From Bacillus sonorensis NBRC 101234 = KCTC 13918 (lineage in GTDB: Bacteria; Bacillota; Bacilli; Bacillales; Bacillaceae): DNA of 64,000 nucleotides. A program made the position numbers and the translations under genes. This document shows positions 35,217 to 43,828 of this stretch, one piece after another (positions within the stretch are counted from its first letter, which is position 1; every line of letters starts with the position of its first letter). The stretch lies in contig NZ_BCVZ01000003.1 in assembly GCF_001592005.1 (NCBI RefSeq), positions 124,001 to 188,000 on the forward strand. The letters run 5' to 3'. A model generated the notes under the pieces. It was not told the DNA's origin. It saw nothing but the letters and a program-made list of their open reading frames with translations, and made no database searches.

Positions 35217-35459
35217 CTGAACAAGACATTGGATTTAAACGCTTCTGTCTATGAACTGTGCACATTGCATCCTGAGCTGAAAGTCTTAATGAAAGATATC
35301 GGTTTTGACCACATTGCAAAACCCGGAATGCTTGAGACTGCCGGCCGCATCATGACGATCCCAAAGGGCGCGCGGCTGAAGAACATTGATTTGACGCACA
35401 TCCTGACGATTTTAAGGGAACAAGGCTTTGAACCTGTTTGGAGAGGAGACGAACCATGA
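35217..35459 (+). CDS. DUF1858 domain protein
   Basis: An 80-residue protein consisting of one DUF1858 domain (SVYELCTLHPELKVLMKDIG F, then GRIMTIPKGARLKNIDLTHI). AAAGGATG is 6 nt upstream of a CTG at 35217, giving LNKTLDLNAS; TTG 35229 is the next candidate but has no ribosome binding site at useful distance, so I favour CTG. The domain resembles the ScdA N-terminal domain and is commonly paired with hemerythrin or DUF438 proteins. Here its stop overlaps the DUF438 start (ATGA). Function unknown; the FNR box implies anaerobic or NO-related work. Confidence 0.75.
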   Translation: MNKTLDLNASVYELCTLHPELKVLMKDIGFDHIAKPGMLETAGRIMTIPKGARLKNIDLTHILTILREQGFEPVWRGDEP

Positions 35460-36697
35460 GCGAATTCATTAACAACAGGGAAACTCATCAGAAATTATCA
35501 CATGAAAGAAAGCAGCAGCTGAAAGACATCATCATCGATCTTCATAAAGGAGCGCCTCTTGAAGATGTCAAACAACGGTTTCAGGCCGCGTTCGGGTCGG
35601 TTAATGCAGAGGAAATCGCCCAATTGGAACAGGCCTTAATACAGGAAGAGGGAATCGAGCCTGAAGAGATCCAAAAGCTCTGCTCCGTTCATGCAGCGGT
35701 TTTTAAAGGATCGATTGAAGACATCCACCGCACGGAGGCCGAAAAACAGCCCGGCCACCCGGTTCATACATTTATAAAGGAAAACAAAGAAATAGACTTC
35801 CTTTTGAACTTTAAAATCCAGCTTCATTTGGACCGGTTTGAAAAGGAAGACACGGAAGAACATATTTTCAAGCTGATCAGCGATTTAAACCTGCTGGCGG
35901 ATGTAGACAAGCATTACAGCAGAAAAGAAAACCTGCTCTTCCCCTATCTGGAAAAGTACGGGATCACCGGCCCCAGCCAGGTCATGTGGGCGATTGACGA
36001 TTTTATCCGCAAAAGCATTAAAGAAACGAAAGCGTTATTGGAAAACTACACACCTGATCAAAAAGCCGAAGTCATTCGCGAGCTGGGCTTTATTATAAAA
36101 GAAGGCACAGAAATGATTGATAAAGAAGAAAAGATTCTACTGCCGATGGCCCTGCGGACATTAACGGAAGACGAATGGCTGAAAATTGCGGCGGAAAGCG
36201 ATGAAATCGGCTATTGCCTGACAGAGCCTGAAGCCGTCTGGGAGCCTAAGCGCCACCCGCTTCAGACAATGGAAAAAGCAGTTGACGGATATGTCAGACT
36301 CCCTACCGGAACATTATCCCTTGAGCAGCTTGAACTCATGCTGAACCACCTTCCCGTTGACCTGACGTTTATTGATGAGAATGATGTTGTCCGCTACTTT
36401 TCTCACGGCAAGGAACGGATTTTCGCCAGAACAAAGGCAGTGATCGGCCGAACCGTACAAAATTGCCATCCGCCGGGAAGCGTTCATATCGTCAATAAGC
36501 TCCTCGATGATTTTAAGTCAGGCAAAAAAGATGTTGAAGATTTTTGGATTCCATTCAAAGACAAATATGTGTTCATCCGCTACTTTGCCGTCCGCGATGA
36601 ACACGGCAAATACATCGGCACATTGGAATTCACCCAAAACATCGCCCCGATTCAGGACATAACCGGAGAAAAACGAATTTTAAACTCCGCTGAATAA
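35456..36697 (+). CDS. DUF438 / hemerythrin-like / PAS protein
   Basis: A 413-residue cytoplasmic protein from ATG 35456 (GGAGAGGAG). The N-terminal DUF438 domain (LKDIIIDLHKGAPLEDVKQR F) is followed by a hemerythrin-like HHE region: HPVHTFIKENKEI, DKHYSRKENLLFPYLEKYGI and MIDKEEKILLPMAL. A C-terminal PAS domain (about 290-405) contains DLTFIDENDVVRYFSHGKER IF and GRTVQNCHPPGSVHIVNKLL. Such proteins are thought to sense or bind NO or O2 at di-iron or heme centres, but no member is well characterised to my knowledge. Coupled to DUF1858 and controlled by an FNR box; probably a partner of ric and qNOR in NO handling. Confidence 0.85.
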   Translation: MSEFINNRETHQKLSHERKQQLKDIIIDLHKGAPLEDVKQRFQAAFGSVNAEEIAQLEQALIQEEGIEPEEIQKLCSVHAAVFKGSIEDIHRTEAEKQPGHPVHTFIKENKEIDFLLNFKIQLHLDRFEKEDTEEHIFKLISDLNLLADVDKHYSRKENLLFPYLEKYGITGPSQVMWAIDDFIRKSIKETKALLENYTPDQKAEVIRELGFIIKEGTEMIDKEEKILLPMALRTLTEDEWLKIAAESDEIGYCLTEPEAVWEPKRHPLQTMEKAVDGYVRLPTGTLSLEQLELMLNHLPVDLTFIDENDVVRYFSHGKERIFARTKAVIGRTVQNCHPPGSVHIVNKLLDDFKSGKKDVEDFWIPFKDKYVFIRYFAVRDEHGKYIGTLEFTQNIAPIQDITGEKRILNSAE

Positions 36698-36701
36698 AAG
36701 C

Positions 36702-36744
36702 AAAACGGCCCGCTTTCATTTGTATGGAAAGCGGGCCGTTTTTT
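36702..36744 (+). terminator. Intrinsic terminator after DUF438
   Basis: AAAACGGCCCGCTTTC/GAAAGCGGGCCGTTTT, 16-bp stem, then TT. Very strong; separates narGHJI transcription from the upstream unit. Confidence 0.92.
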
Positions 36745-36832
36745 GTGACGCCTGCAGTCCGAATGCCCCCCCTCCCCTTTTTCCTTCAAATTCGTCTAAA
36801 AAATGTGACGAATTTGTGAAATCCGCAAGCAT

Positions 36833-36848
36833 TGTGACAAAGTTAACA
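36833..36848 (+). promoter_or_regulatory. FNR box of narGHJI
   Basis: TGTGACAAAGTTAACA, nine of ten positions. The -10 TATAGT at 36870-36875 gives spacing near -41. Further TGTGA half-sites stand at 36804 and 36815. Confidence 0.85.
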
Positions 36849-36913
36849 AGGTCCCGCTTCTCCTCCGTATATAGTGAAGATAGCATCACTGACTCAGGAG
36901 GAGTGAACCAGCA

Positions 36914-39900
36914 ATGAAAAAAAAGAAAAACAGCCCTATTTCCAGGAGATTAAATTATTTCTCTCCTATAGAACACCATTCTGATAAACACAGCCAGACT
37001 TCTTATGAAGACCGAGATTGGGAAGATGTATACAGAAGAAGATGGCAGCATGATAAAGTGGTTCGTTCGACCCATGGCGTCAATTGCACCGGCTCTTGCA
37101 GCTGGAATATTTATGTAAAAAACGGGATCGTCACCTGGGAAGGCCAGCGTCTCGACTATCCTTCCACAGGCCCTGATATGCCTGACTTTGAACCGCGCGG
37201 CTGTCCGCGGGGAGCAAGCTTCTCCTGGTATATTTACAGCCCGCTTCGCGTGAAATACCCATACGTCCGGGGTGTGCTGATCAACATGTGGCGGGAAGCC
37301 TTAAGCGCCCACAGCAACCCTTTAGATGCATGGAAATCGATCGTTGAAAACCCTGAAAAAGCAAAGGCTTATAAACAAGCGCGCGGAAAAGGCGGTTTTG
37401 TCCGGGCGGAATGGAGCGAAATATTAAAGCTGATTTCCGCTTCCCTCCTTTATACCGTGATGAAATACGGTCCTGACCGCAATGTCGGCTTCTCGCCGAT
37501 TCCGGCTATGTCCATGCTCAGCCATGCGGCCGGCTCCCGGTTTATGTCGCTGATCGGCGGTCCGATGCTCAGTTTTTATGACTGGTATGCCGACCTCCCT
37601 CCTGCCTCTCCGCAAATCTGGGGAGACCAGACAGATGTACCGGAAAGCAGTGACTGGTACAATTCCGGCTATATCATGACATGGGGGTCGAATGTCCCGC
37701 TGACAAGAACACCTGATGCACACTTTTTGGCTGAAGCCCGTTACAGAGGGACGAAAGTCATATCCATCAGCCCGGACTTTGCCGAATCCACAAAATTTGC
37801 TGATGACTGGATGAGCATCAGACAAGGAACAGACGGAGCGCTTGCGATGGCAATGGGCCACGTCATACTCCAAGAGTTTTATGTCAATCAAAAGACGGAG
37901 CGCTTTATTGACTATGCAAAACAATATACTGATTTCCCGTTTTTGGTGACCTTGAATAAAGAAGGCGGACAATTCACGGCCGGCCGTTTTCTCCATGCGA
38001 AAGACATCGGCCGCCGGACAGAGCATGATGAATGGAAACCGGCCGTCTGGGATGAAGAAACAGGCGATTTCGCCATCCCGCAAGGAACTATGGGCTCGCG
38101 CTGGGACGGCAAAGGGAAATGGAATTTGCGCATGATTGATGAAGAGACCGGACAGCAAATTTCACCGCGGCTTTCCATGCTCGGAAAAGAAGATATGATC
38201 GGCACGGTCAAAATTCCTTATTTCTCTCATGACGGCAACAAAGTGCTGGAAAGGCCCCTTCCGATCAAAAAATTGAATCTGAACGGCGAGGAAGTCTTTG
38301 TGGCTACCGTATTTGATCTGACTCTTGCAAACTACGGCGTCAACCGCGGAATCGGCGGACAGACAGCTGAGTCATTTGATGATCCAGAACCGTTTACACC
38401 TGCTTGGCAAGAGCAGATCACCGGCGTTGATCGCGGCCAGGTCGTCAAAATTGCGAGGGAATTCGCGCAAAACGCGATAGACACAGATGGCCGCTCAATG
38501 ATTATCGTCGGTGCCGGGATTAACCACTGGTTCAATTCAGACACCATTTACCGGGCGGTATTGAATCTCGTTCTTCTCGTCGGTGCACAAGGAGTCAACG
38601 GAGGCGGCTGGGCCCACTATGTCGGCCAGGAAAAGCTCCGTCCTGCTGAAGGTTGGCAGACGATCGCCATGGCTAAAGACTGGGGCGGTCCGGCTAAATT
38701 GCAAAACGGAACTTCATTCTTCTATTTCGCGACTGACCAGTGGCGTTATGAGGATGAACCAATCAGCAATCTGGCTTCTCCAATCACGGGAACGTCCCGC
38801 TACAAACACCATGCCGATTATAACGTGCTGGCGGCAAGGCTAGGATGGCTTCCGTCATACCCGACATTCGAAAAAAACGGGATTGATTTATATAAGGAAG
38901 CGGAACAATCGGGCGCCCGGAACGTTCAGGAAGTCGGGACATACATCGCCAAACAGCTTGAAGATAAAAAATTGAAATTTTCGATTGAAGACCCTGACAA
39001 TGAAAAGAATTTTCCGAGAAACCTTTTCGTCTGGAGAGCCAACTTAATTTCAAGCTCAGGCAAAGGCCACGAATATTTTCTGAAGCATTTGCTCGGCACA
39101 ACAAACGGGCTAATGAATGAAGATCATGACAGCATCCGTCCGGAAGAAATCACCTGGCGGGACAAAGCGCCTGAAGGCAAACTCGACTTATTGATCAATC
39201 TCGACTTCCGCATGGCCGGCACGGCTCTGTATTCCGACATTGTGCTTCCTGCGGCTACATGGTATGAGAAGCACGATCTCAGCAGCACGGATATGCACCC
39301 GTTCATTCATCCGTTTAACCCGGCGATTTCAGCCCCTTGGGAAGCAAAATCTGACTGGGACATCTTTAAAGCTTTGGCAAAAGCGGTTTCCGATTTGGCT
39401 GAGGAAGTTGACATGGAACCGGTGAAGGAAGCAGTTGCCACTCCCCTGCTCCATGATACCCCTCAGGAACTGGCGCAGCCATTGGGGAAAATCACGGATT
39501 GGAGCAAAGGCGAATGTACCGCTGTTCCAGGTCAAACCATGCCGCAAATTCATGTCGTGGAACGCGATTACAGGCAGATTTTTCATAAAATGACATCTCT
39601 CGGGCCGAATGTCGTCAAACAGCCTTACGGAACAAAAGGAATGAACTGGTCTGTTGAAGAGGAATACAACTCCCTGAAAAAGATACTCGGTGTTGTGACT
39701 GAAGACAATGTTGCAAAGGGCTGTCCGATGATCCATGATGCAAAACAGGCCGCAGAAGCCGTTTTGACCCTGTCGTCTACTTCAAATGGAAAAGTAGCCG
39801 TAAAGGCATGGGAATCGCTTGAAAAAATCACGAGTCTGGAATTGAAAGATTTGGCTGATGAACGGGAAGAAGAACGTTTTACGTTTGAACAAATATCGGC

Positions 39901-40600
39901 TCAGCCGAAAACAGTGATCACCTCCCCTGCTTTCAGCGGGTCTGAAAAAGGAGGACGCCGCTATTCTCCATTTACGACAAATGTGGAGAAGCTGATCCCG
40001 TGGAGAACACTGACAGGCAGACAATCGTTTTATCTTGACCATGAAATGATGATGGAATTCGGAGAAAACATGGCGACATTCAAGCCGATCCTGATCCATC
40101 GCCCATTCTTGAACAAGCGTCCTGAACAAGAAGGAAAAGAAATCGTGTTGAACTATTTAACACCGCATAATAAATGGTCGATCCACAGCATGTATTTCGA
40201 CTCCCTGCCGATGCTCACCCTGTTCAGGGGCGGACCGACGGTTTGGATGAATAAAGATGATGCGGCGGAAACCGACATTCAAGATAATGATTGGATTGAG
40301 TGCTTCAACAGAAACGGAGTCGTCGTCGCCCGCGCCGTCGTATCGCACCGCATCCCGAAAGGAATGGCGTTTATGCACCATGCCCAGGACCGGCATATCA
40401 ACGTGCCGGGGACAAAACTGACGAACAACCGCGGCGGCACCCATAACAGCCCAACCCGCATCCATGTCAAGCCGACGCAGATGATCGGCGGCTACGGACA
40501 GCTCAGCTACGGCTTCAACTACTACGGGCCGACTGGAAATCAGCGCGACCTCAATGTCGTGATCAGAAAATTGAAGGAGGTCGATTGGCTTGAAGATTAA
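36914..40600 (+). CDS. narG: Respiratory nitrate reductase alpha subunit NarG
   Basis: A 1228-residue molybdenum subunit that reduces nitrate to nitrite at the inner membrane face. The N-terminal cluster motif is His54, Cys58 and Cys62 in STHGVNCTGSCSW, with the fourth ligand in EPRGCPRG. The conserved active-site stretch FYDWYADLPPASPQIWGDQT DVPES is present, with the Mo-ligand Asp in it. The C-terminal Mo-cofactor domain has NNRGGTHNSPTRIHVKPTQM. There is no twin-arginine leader, as expected for cytoplasmic NarG. AGGAGGAG precedes ATG 36914. It is the first gene of a four-gene operon, overlapping narH by 11 bp. Confidence 0.98.
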   Translation: MKKKKNSPISRRLNYFSPIEHHSDKHSQTSYEDRDWEDVYRRRWQHDKVVRSTHGVNCTGSCSWNIYVKNGIVTWEGQRLDYPSTGPDMPDFEPRGCPRGASFSWYIYSPLRVKYPYVRGVLINMWREALSAHSNPLDAWKSIVENPEKAKAYKQARGKGGFVRAEWSEILKLISASLLYTVMKYGPDRNVGFSPIPAMSMLSHAAGSRFMSLIGGPMLSFYDWYADLPPASPQIWGDQTDVPESSDWYNSGYIMTWGSNVPLTRTPDAHFLAEARYRGTKVISISPDFAESTKFADDWMSIRQGTDGALAMAMGHVILQEFYVNQKTERFIDYAKQYTDFPFLVTLNKEGGQFTAGRFLHAKDIGRRTEHDEWKPAVWDEETGDFAIPQGTMGSRWDGKGKWNLRMIDEETGQQISPRLSMLGKEDMIGTVKIPYFSHDGNKVLERPLPIKKLNLNGEEVFVATVFDLTLANYGVNRGIGGQTAESFDDPEPFTPAWQEQITGVDRGQVVKIAREFAQNAIDTDGRSMIIVGAGINHWFNSDTIYRAVLNLVLLVGAQGVNGGGWAHYVGQEKLRPAEGWQTIAMAKDWGGPAKLQNGTSFFYFATDQWRYEDEPISNLASPITGTSRYKHHADYNVLAARLGWLPSYPTFEKNGIDLYKEAEQSGARNVQEVGTYIAKQLEDKKLKFSIEDPDNEKNFPRNLFVWRANLISSSGKGHEYFLKHLLGTTNGLMNEDHDSIRPEEITWRDKAPEGKLDLLINLDFRMAGTALYSDIVLPAATWYEKHDLSSTDMHPFIHPFNPAISAPWEAKSDWDIFKALAKAVSDLAEEVDMEPVKEAVATPLLHDTPQELAQPLGKITDWSKGECTAVPGQTMPQIHVVERDYRQIFHKMTSLGPNVVKQPYGTKGMNWSVEEEYNSLKKILGVVTEDNVAKGCPMIHDAKQAAEAVLTLSSTSNGKVAVKAWESLEKITSLELKDLADEREEERFTFEQISAQPKTVITSPAFSGSEKGGRRYSPFTTNVEKLIPWRTLTGRQSFYLDHEMMMEFGENMATFKPILIHRPFLNKRPEQEGKEIVLNYLTPHNKWSIHSMYFDSLPMLTLFRGGPTVWMNKDDAAETDIQDNDWIECFNRNGVVVARAVVSHRIPKGMAFMHHAQDRHINVPGTKLTNNRGGTHNSPTRIHVKPTQMIGGYGQLSYGFNYYGPTGNQRDLNVVIRKLKEVDWLED

Positions 40601-42059
40601 AGCGCAAATCGGAATGGTCATGAACCTGGACAAATGCATCGGCTGCCATACGTGCAGCGTAACATGCAAAAACACATGGACAAACCGTTCAGGTGCAGAA
40701 TATATGTATTTCAACAATGTCGAAACAAAACCGGGCATCGGCTACCCGAAACAATGGGAAAACCAGGATAAATACAAAGGCGGCTGGGAGCTGAAAAAAG
40801 GCAAGCTGCAGCTGAAATCGGGAGCCAAAGCAACGAGGCTGATGAATTTATTTTACAACCCGTACCAGCCGACAATCGATGATTACTACGAACCTTGGAA
40901 CTATGATTATGAAACATTGACAAACAGCCCCGAGAAAAAGCATCAGCCTGTCGCAAGACCGAAGTCTTCCATTACGGGAGACTTCATGAATCTTGAATGG
41001 GGTCCGAACTGGGAGGATGATCTCGCCGGCGGCCATATTACCGGACTTGAGGATCCGAACGTTAAAAAAATGGAAGAATCGATTAAAACAGAATTCGAAG
41101 ATGTCTTCATGATGTACCTTCCGCGAATTTGCGAACACTGCATCAACCCGTCATGCGTCTCTTCCTGTCCATCAGGAGCGATGTACAAACGCGAAGAAGA
41201 CGGGATCGTTCTGGTCGATCAGAATGCATGCCGCTCATGGAGACATTGTGTATCATCCTGCCCTTATAAAAAAGTATATTTTAATTGGCAAACGAACAAG
41301 GCCGAAAAATGCACATTATGCTTTCCGCGTTTAGAAGCCGGACTTCCGACGATCTGTTCTGAGACATGCGTCGGCAGAATCCGCTATCTCGGCGTTATGC
41401 TTTATGACGCTGACAAAGTGCAGGAAGCGGCGTCAGTCGAAAATGAACAAGACTTGTATCACTCCCAGCTGGAAATTTTCCTTGATCCGAATGATCCCGC
41501 TGTCGCCGAAGAAGCGAAAGCGCAAGGCATTCCGGCGGAGTGGATTGAAGCGGCGCAAAAATCGCCGATTTACAAAATGATCATCGATTGGAAAATCGCC
41601 CTCCCCCTTCACCCGGAATATCGGACATTGCCGATGGTATGGTACATTCCGCCGCTCAGTCCGATCATGAACATGTTTGAAGGAAAAGGCACAGCTCAAT
41701 CGGCGGAAGACATCTTCCCTGCCATTGAGCAAATGAGAATTCCGATTGAATATTTGGCGAATTTGCTGACGGCCGGTGATACAGCTCATATCAAAACCAC
41801 ATTAAAGAAAATGTCCGTCATGCGGATGTATATGAGAGCCAGCCAGACAAATAAACCAATGAACCCTGACCTGGTTGCCGACACAGGTTTGACGGAGCAG
41901 CAAATTGAAGAGATGTACCGTCTCCTCGCGATCGCCAAGTATGATGACCGCTTCGTCATTCCAAGCGCACACCGCGAAGAGGTGGCGGACTTATATATGG
42001 AACAAGGAAGCTGCGGGTTATCATTTGCCGGAGGTCCCGGCCCCTGCCAAAACTTATGA
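40590..42059 (+). CDS. narH: Nitrate reductase beta subunit NarH
   Basis: A 489-residue iron-sulfur subunit carrying four clusters. NLDKCIGCHTCSVTCKNTWT, ICEHCINPSCVSSCPSGAM, CRSWRHCVSSCPYKKVYFNW and KCTLCFPRLEAGLPTICSETC (read in pieces) supply the cysteines. The Trp in CRSWRHC replaces a cysteine and specifies the 3Fe-4S cluster, as in known NarH. It transfers electrons from NarI to NarG. Start TTG 40590 follows AAGGAGG inside the end of narG. Confidence 0.97.
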   Translation: MKIKAQIGMVMNLDKCIGCHTCSVTCKNTWTNRSGAEYMYFNNVETKPGIGYPKQWENQDKYKGGWELKKGKLQLKSGAKATRLMNLFYNPYQPTIDDYYEPWNYDYETLTNSPEKKHQPVARPKSSITGDFMNLEWGPNWEDDLAGGHITGLEDPNVKKMEESIKTEFEDVFMMYLPRICEHCINPSCVSSCPSGAMYKREEDGIVLVDQNACRSWRHCVSSCPYKKVYFNWQTNKAEKCTLCFPRLEAGLPTICSETCVGRIRYLGVMLYDADKVQEAASVENEQDLYHSQLEIFLDPNDPAVAEEAKAQGIPAEWIEAAQKSPIYKMIIDWKIALPLHPEYRTLPMVWYIPPLSPIMNMFEGKGTAQSAEDIFPAIEQMRIPIEYLANLLTAGDTAHIKTTLKKMSVMRMYMRASQTNKPMNPDLVADTGLTEQQIEEMYRLLAIAKYDDRFVIPSAHREEVADLYMEQGSCGLSFAGGPGPCQNL

Positions 42060-42076
42060 AACTGGAGTGAAGCATA

Positions 42077-42619
42077 ATGGACGCAACAGATAAACAGGCC
42101 GTTTTCGCTGCTCTTTCCTATCTTCTGTCTTATCCTGATGAAGAATGGAGAAATGAACGCTCTGAATGGCAAAACACGATCAGCCACATTCAGCATAAAC
42201 CGCTGCAAGAGCAGCTGCTCGGATTTTTGAATGATTCGGCTGCCTATTCTCCGGAGGAACTGATCGAAACATATGTCTACACGTTTGATTTCGGCAAAAA
42301 AACAAACCTATATGTCACCTATTTCAACTCCGGTGAACAGCGTGAGCGCGGACTCGAGCTTTTGCAGCTGAAAGATCTATATCAGCAATCGGGCTTTCAG
42401 CCGACTGACAAAGAACTTCCGGATTATCTGCCGCTGATGCTTGAGTTTGCCGCCCTTGCAGAACTCGAAAAAGTCAAAGCCGTTTTTCAAAAGTATTTAT
42501 CCAATCTGGCAGAATTAAAATCACAGCTTCTGGAAAACGAAAGCATATATGCAGCGCTGCTCGAAGCCCTGTTAATCGGATTGGCGGAAATCGGCGTTGA
42601 AGGGACGGTGCAGGTATGA
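42077..42619 (+). CDS. narJ: Nitrate reductase assembly chaperone NarJ
   Basis: A 180-residue all-helical TorD-family chaperone needed to insert the molybdenum cofactor into NarG. AALSYLLSYPDEEWRNERSE and ELIETYVYTFDFGKKTNLYV match NarJ. It is not part of the mature enzyme. It starts 17 bp after narH and overlaps narI by 4 bp. Confidence 0.95.
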   Translation: MDATDKQAVFAALSYLLSYPDEEWRNERSEWQNTISHIQHKPLQEQLLGFLNDSAAYSPEELIETYVYTFDFGKKTNLYVTYFNSGEQRERGLELLQLKDLYQQSGFQPTDKELPDYLPLMLEFAALAELEKVKAVFQKYLSNLAELKSQLLENESIYAALLEALLIGLAEIGVEGTVQV

Positions 42620-43302
42620 TCGATCAATTACTTTGGGCCATACTCCCCTATATCGTCTTAACGGTTTTTATCGGGGGGCATATTTACCGCTATCAACATG
42701 ATCAGTTTGGCTGGACAGCCAAATCAAGCGAGATGCTTGAAAAGAAAAAGCTGGCGCTTGGCAGCAGCCTCTTTCACTGGGGACTCCTCTTCGTCATCGG
42801 CGGACATGTGATGGGAATATTAATACCGGAAAGCGTTTATCACACGCTTGGCGTCTCAGAGCATATGTATCACAAAATTGCGATCGGCTTTGGACTGCCC
42901 GCCGGGATCGCTGCGCTGTCAGGACTCATCATTCTCACTTATCGGAGAATAACTGATAAACGGATTAGGAAAACAAGCTCCGCCAGTGATTTGATCACGC
43001 TCGTCGGCCTATTGTTCATGATGGTGACGGGATTGGCGGCGACGTTTTTAAACATTGATTCAAAAGGCTTTGACTACCGTACGACCATCGGGCCGTGGTT
43101 CCGAAACATTTTCTTGTTCAGACCGGACGCTTCACTTATGGCAACCGTGCCCCTCTGGTTTAAAATTCATATCGTCATGGGCTATGCCATTTTCATCGTC
43201 TGGCCATTCACGCGGCTCGTGCATGTATTCAGCATGCCGCTTAAATATTTGACAAGAAGCTATGTCGTATATCGAAAACGGGCGCCCCGCAAAAGCATAT
43301 AA
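42616..43302 (+). CDS. narI: Nitrate reductase gamma subunit NarI
   Basis: A 228-residue membrane cytochrome b with five helices that oxidises menaquinol and anchors NarGH. Heme ligands are visible as His in SSLFHWGLLFVIGGHVMG and in FKIHIVMGYAIFIVWPFTRL VHVFS. The length is typical. It ends the nar operon, eight bases before a strong terminator. Confidence 0.96.
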   Translation: MIDQLLWAILPYIVLTVFIGGHIYRYQHDQFGWTAKSSEMLEKKKLALGSSLFHWGLLFVIGGHVMGILIPESVYHTLGVSEHMYHKIAIGFGLPAGIAALSGLIILTYRRITDKRIRKTSSASDLITLVGLLFMMVTGLAATFLNIDSKGFDYRTTIGPWFRNIFLFRPDASLMATVPLWFKIHIVMGYAIFIVWPFTRLVHVFSMPLKYLTRSYVVYRKRAPRKSI

Positions 43303-43309
43303 CCTTTCT

Positions 43310-43343
43310 CCCTAAAGCCATTTCAGGCTTTAGGGATTTTTTT
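43310..43343 (+). terminator. Intrinsic terminator of narGHJI
   Basis: CCCTAAAGCC/GGCTTTAGGG with loop ATTTCA, then A and TTTTTTT. Confidence 0.9.
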
Positions 43344-43414
43344 AAATAGGCAAGCTCCCATTTCTCTGTCAGAACATAGGATAAAGCAAACAAAAAGAAA
43401 GGAGCGTTTTTTGA

Positions 43415-43771
43415 TTGCATCCATATCATCCCGCTCTATATGATCCGTATGATCCGTATCGCCAGCAATTCCCCCCAGGGCCGCCTCCAGGTGCGGGAGG
43501 GCAGACACAGCAGCAGTTTTTGCCCCCTCCTCCCAGCCAGTTTCCCCAGGACAGCGGTGTTTCAACCTTTGCCGTTGATCCGGGCGGAATCAGAAGGTGC
43601 CTTTACCGATTTACGGTTATCCGTTTAAGAAACGGAAGACGTTTCTGGTTCTTTCCGATTTTTGTCGGCCGCAATTCCATCGCGGGATACCGGTGGAGGC
43701 CGCGCCAGTACCGCTGGGTCTACTTCGGCATCGATTTGAACGAAATCACTTCTTTCAGCTGCCAATTTTAA
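43415..43771 (+). CDS. Small proline-rich, RW-rich protein
   Basis: 118 residues from TTG 43415 (AAAGGAG, 10-11 nt spacing). The N-terminal half is Pro/Gln/Tyr-rich (MHPYHPALYDPYDPYRQQFP). The C-terminal half has IRRCLYRFTVIRLRNGRRFW FFPIFVGRNSIAG, a conserved-looking module seen in small Bacillus proteins sometimes annotated as transporters without evidence. There is no membrane segment, so transport seems unlikely; a spore-coat-type role is possible by composition. Convergent with alsT, sharing its terminator. Confidence 0.6.
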   Translation: MHPYHPALYDPYDPYRQQFPPGPPPGAGGQTQQQFLPPPPSQFPQDSGVSTFAVDPGGIRRCLYRFTVIRLRNGRRFWFFPIFVGRNSIAGYRWRPRQYRWVYFGIDLNEITSFSCQF

Positions 43772-43779
43772 ATAAAGAA

Positions 43780-43813
43780 AAAAGGCGTCATGATCGATCA
43801 AATGACGCCTCTT
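43780..43813. terminator. Convergent terminator
   Basis: AGGCGTCAT/ATGACGCCT, with A-run on one side and CTTTC on the other. Serves the Pro-rich gene and alsT. Confidence 0.75.
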
Positions 43814-43828
43814 TCAATATATCTTTCC

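Noticed and set aside
36720..36917. 65-codon ORF upstream of narG as a leader peptide
   Set aside because: It runs through the terminator and FNR box region and has no ribosome binding site.
37424..38158. Long antisense ORF inside narG (244 codons)
   Set aside because: A shadow of the high-GC narG codons; narG is unambiguous and the antisense protein has no coherent motifs.
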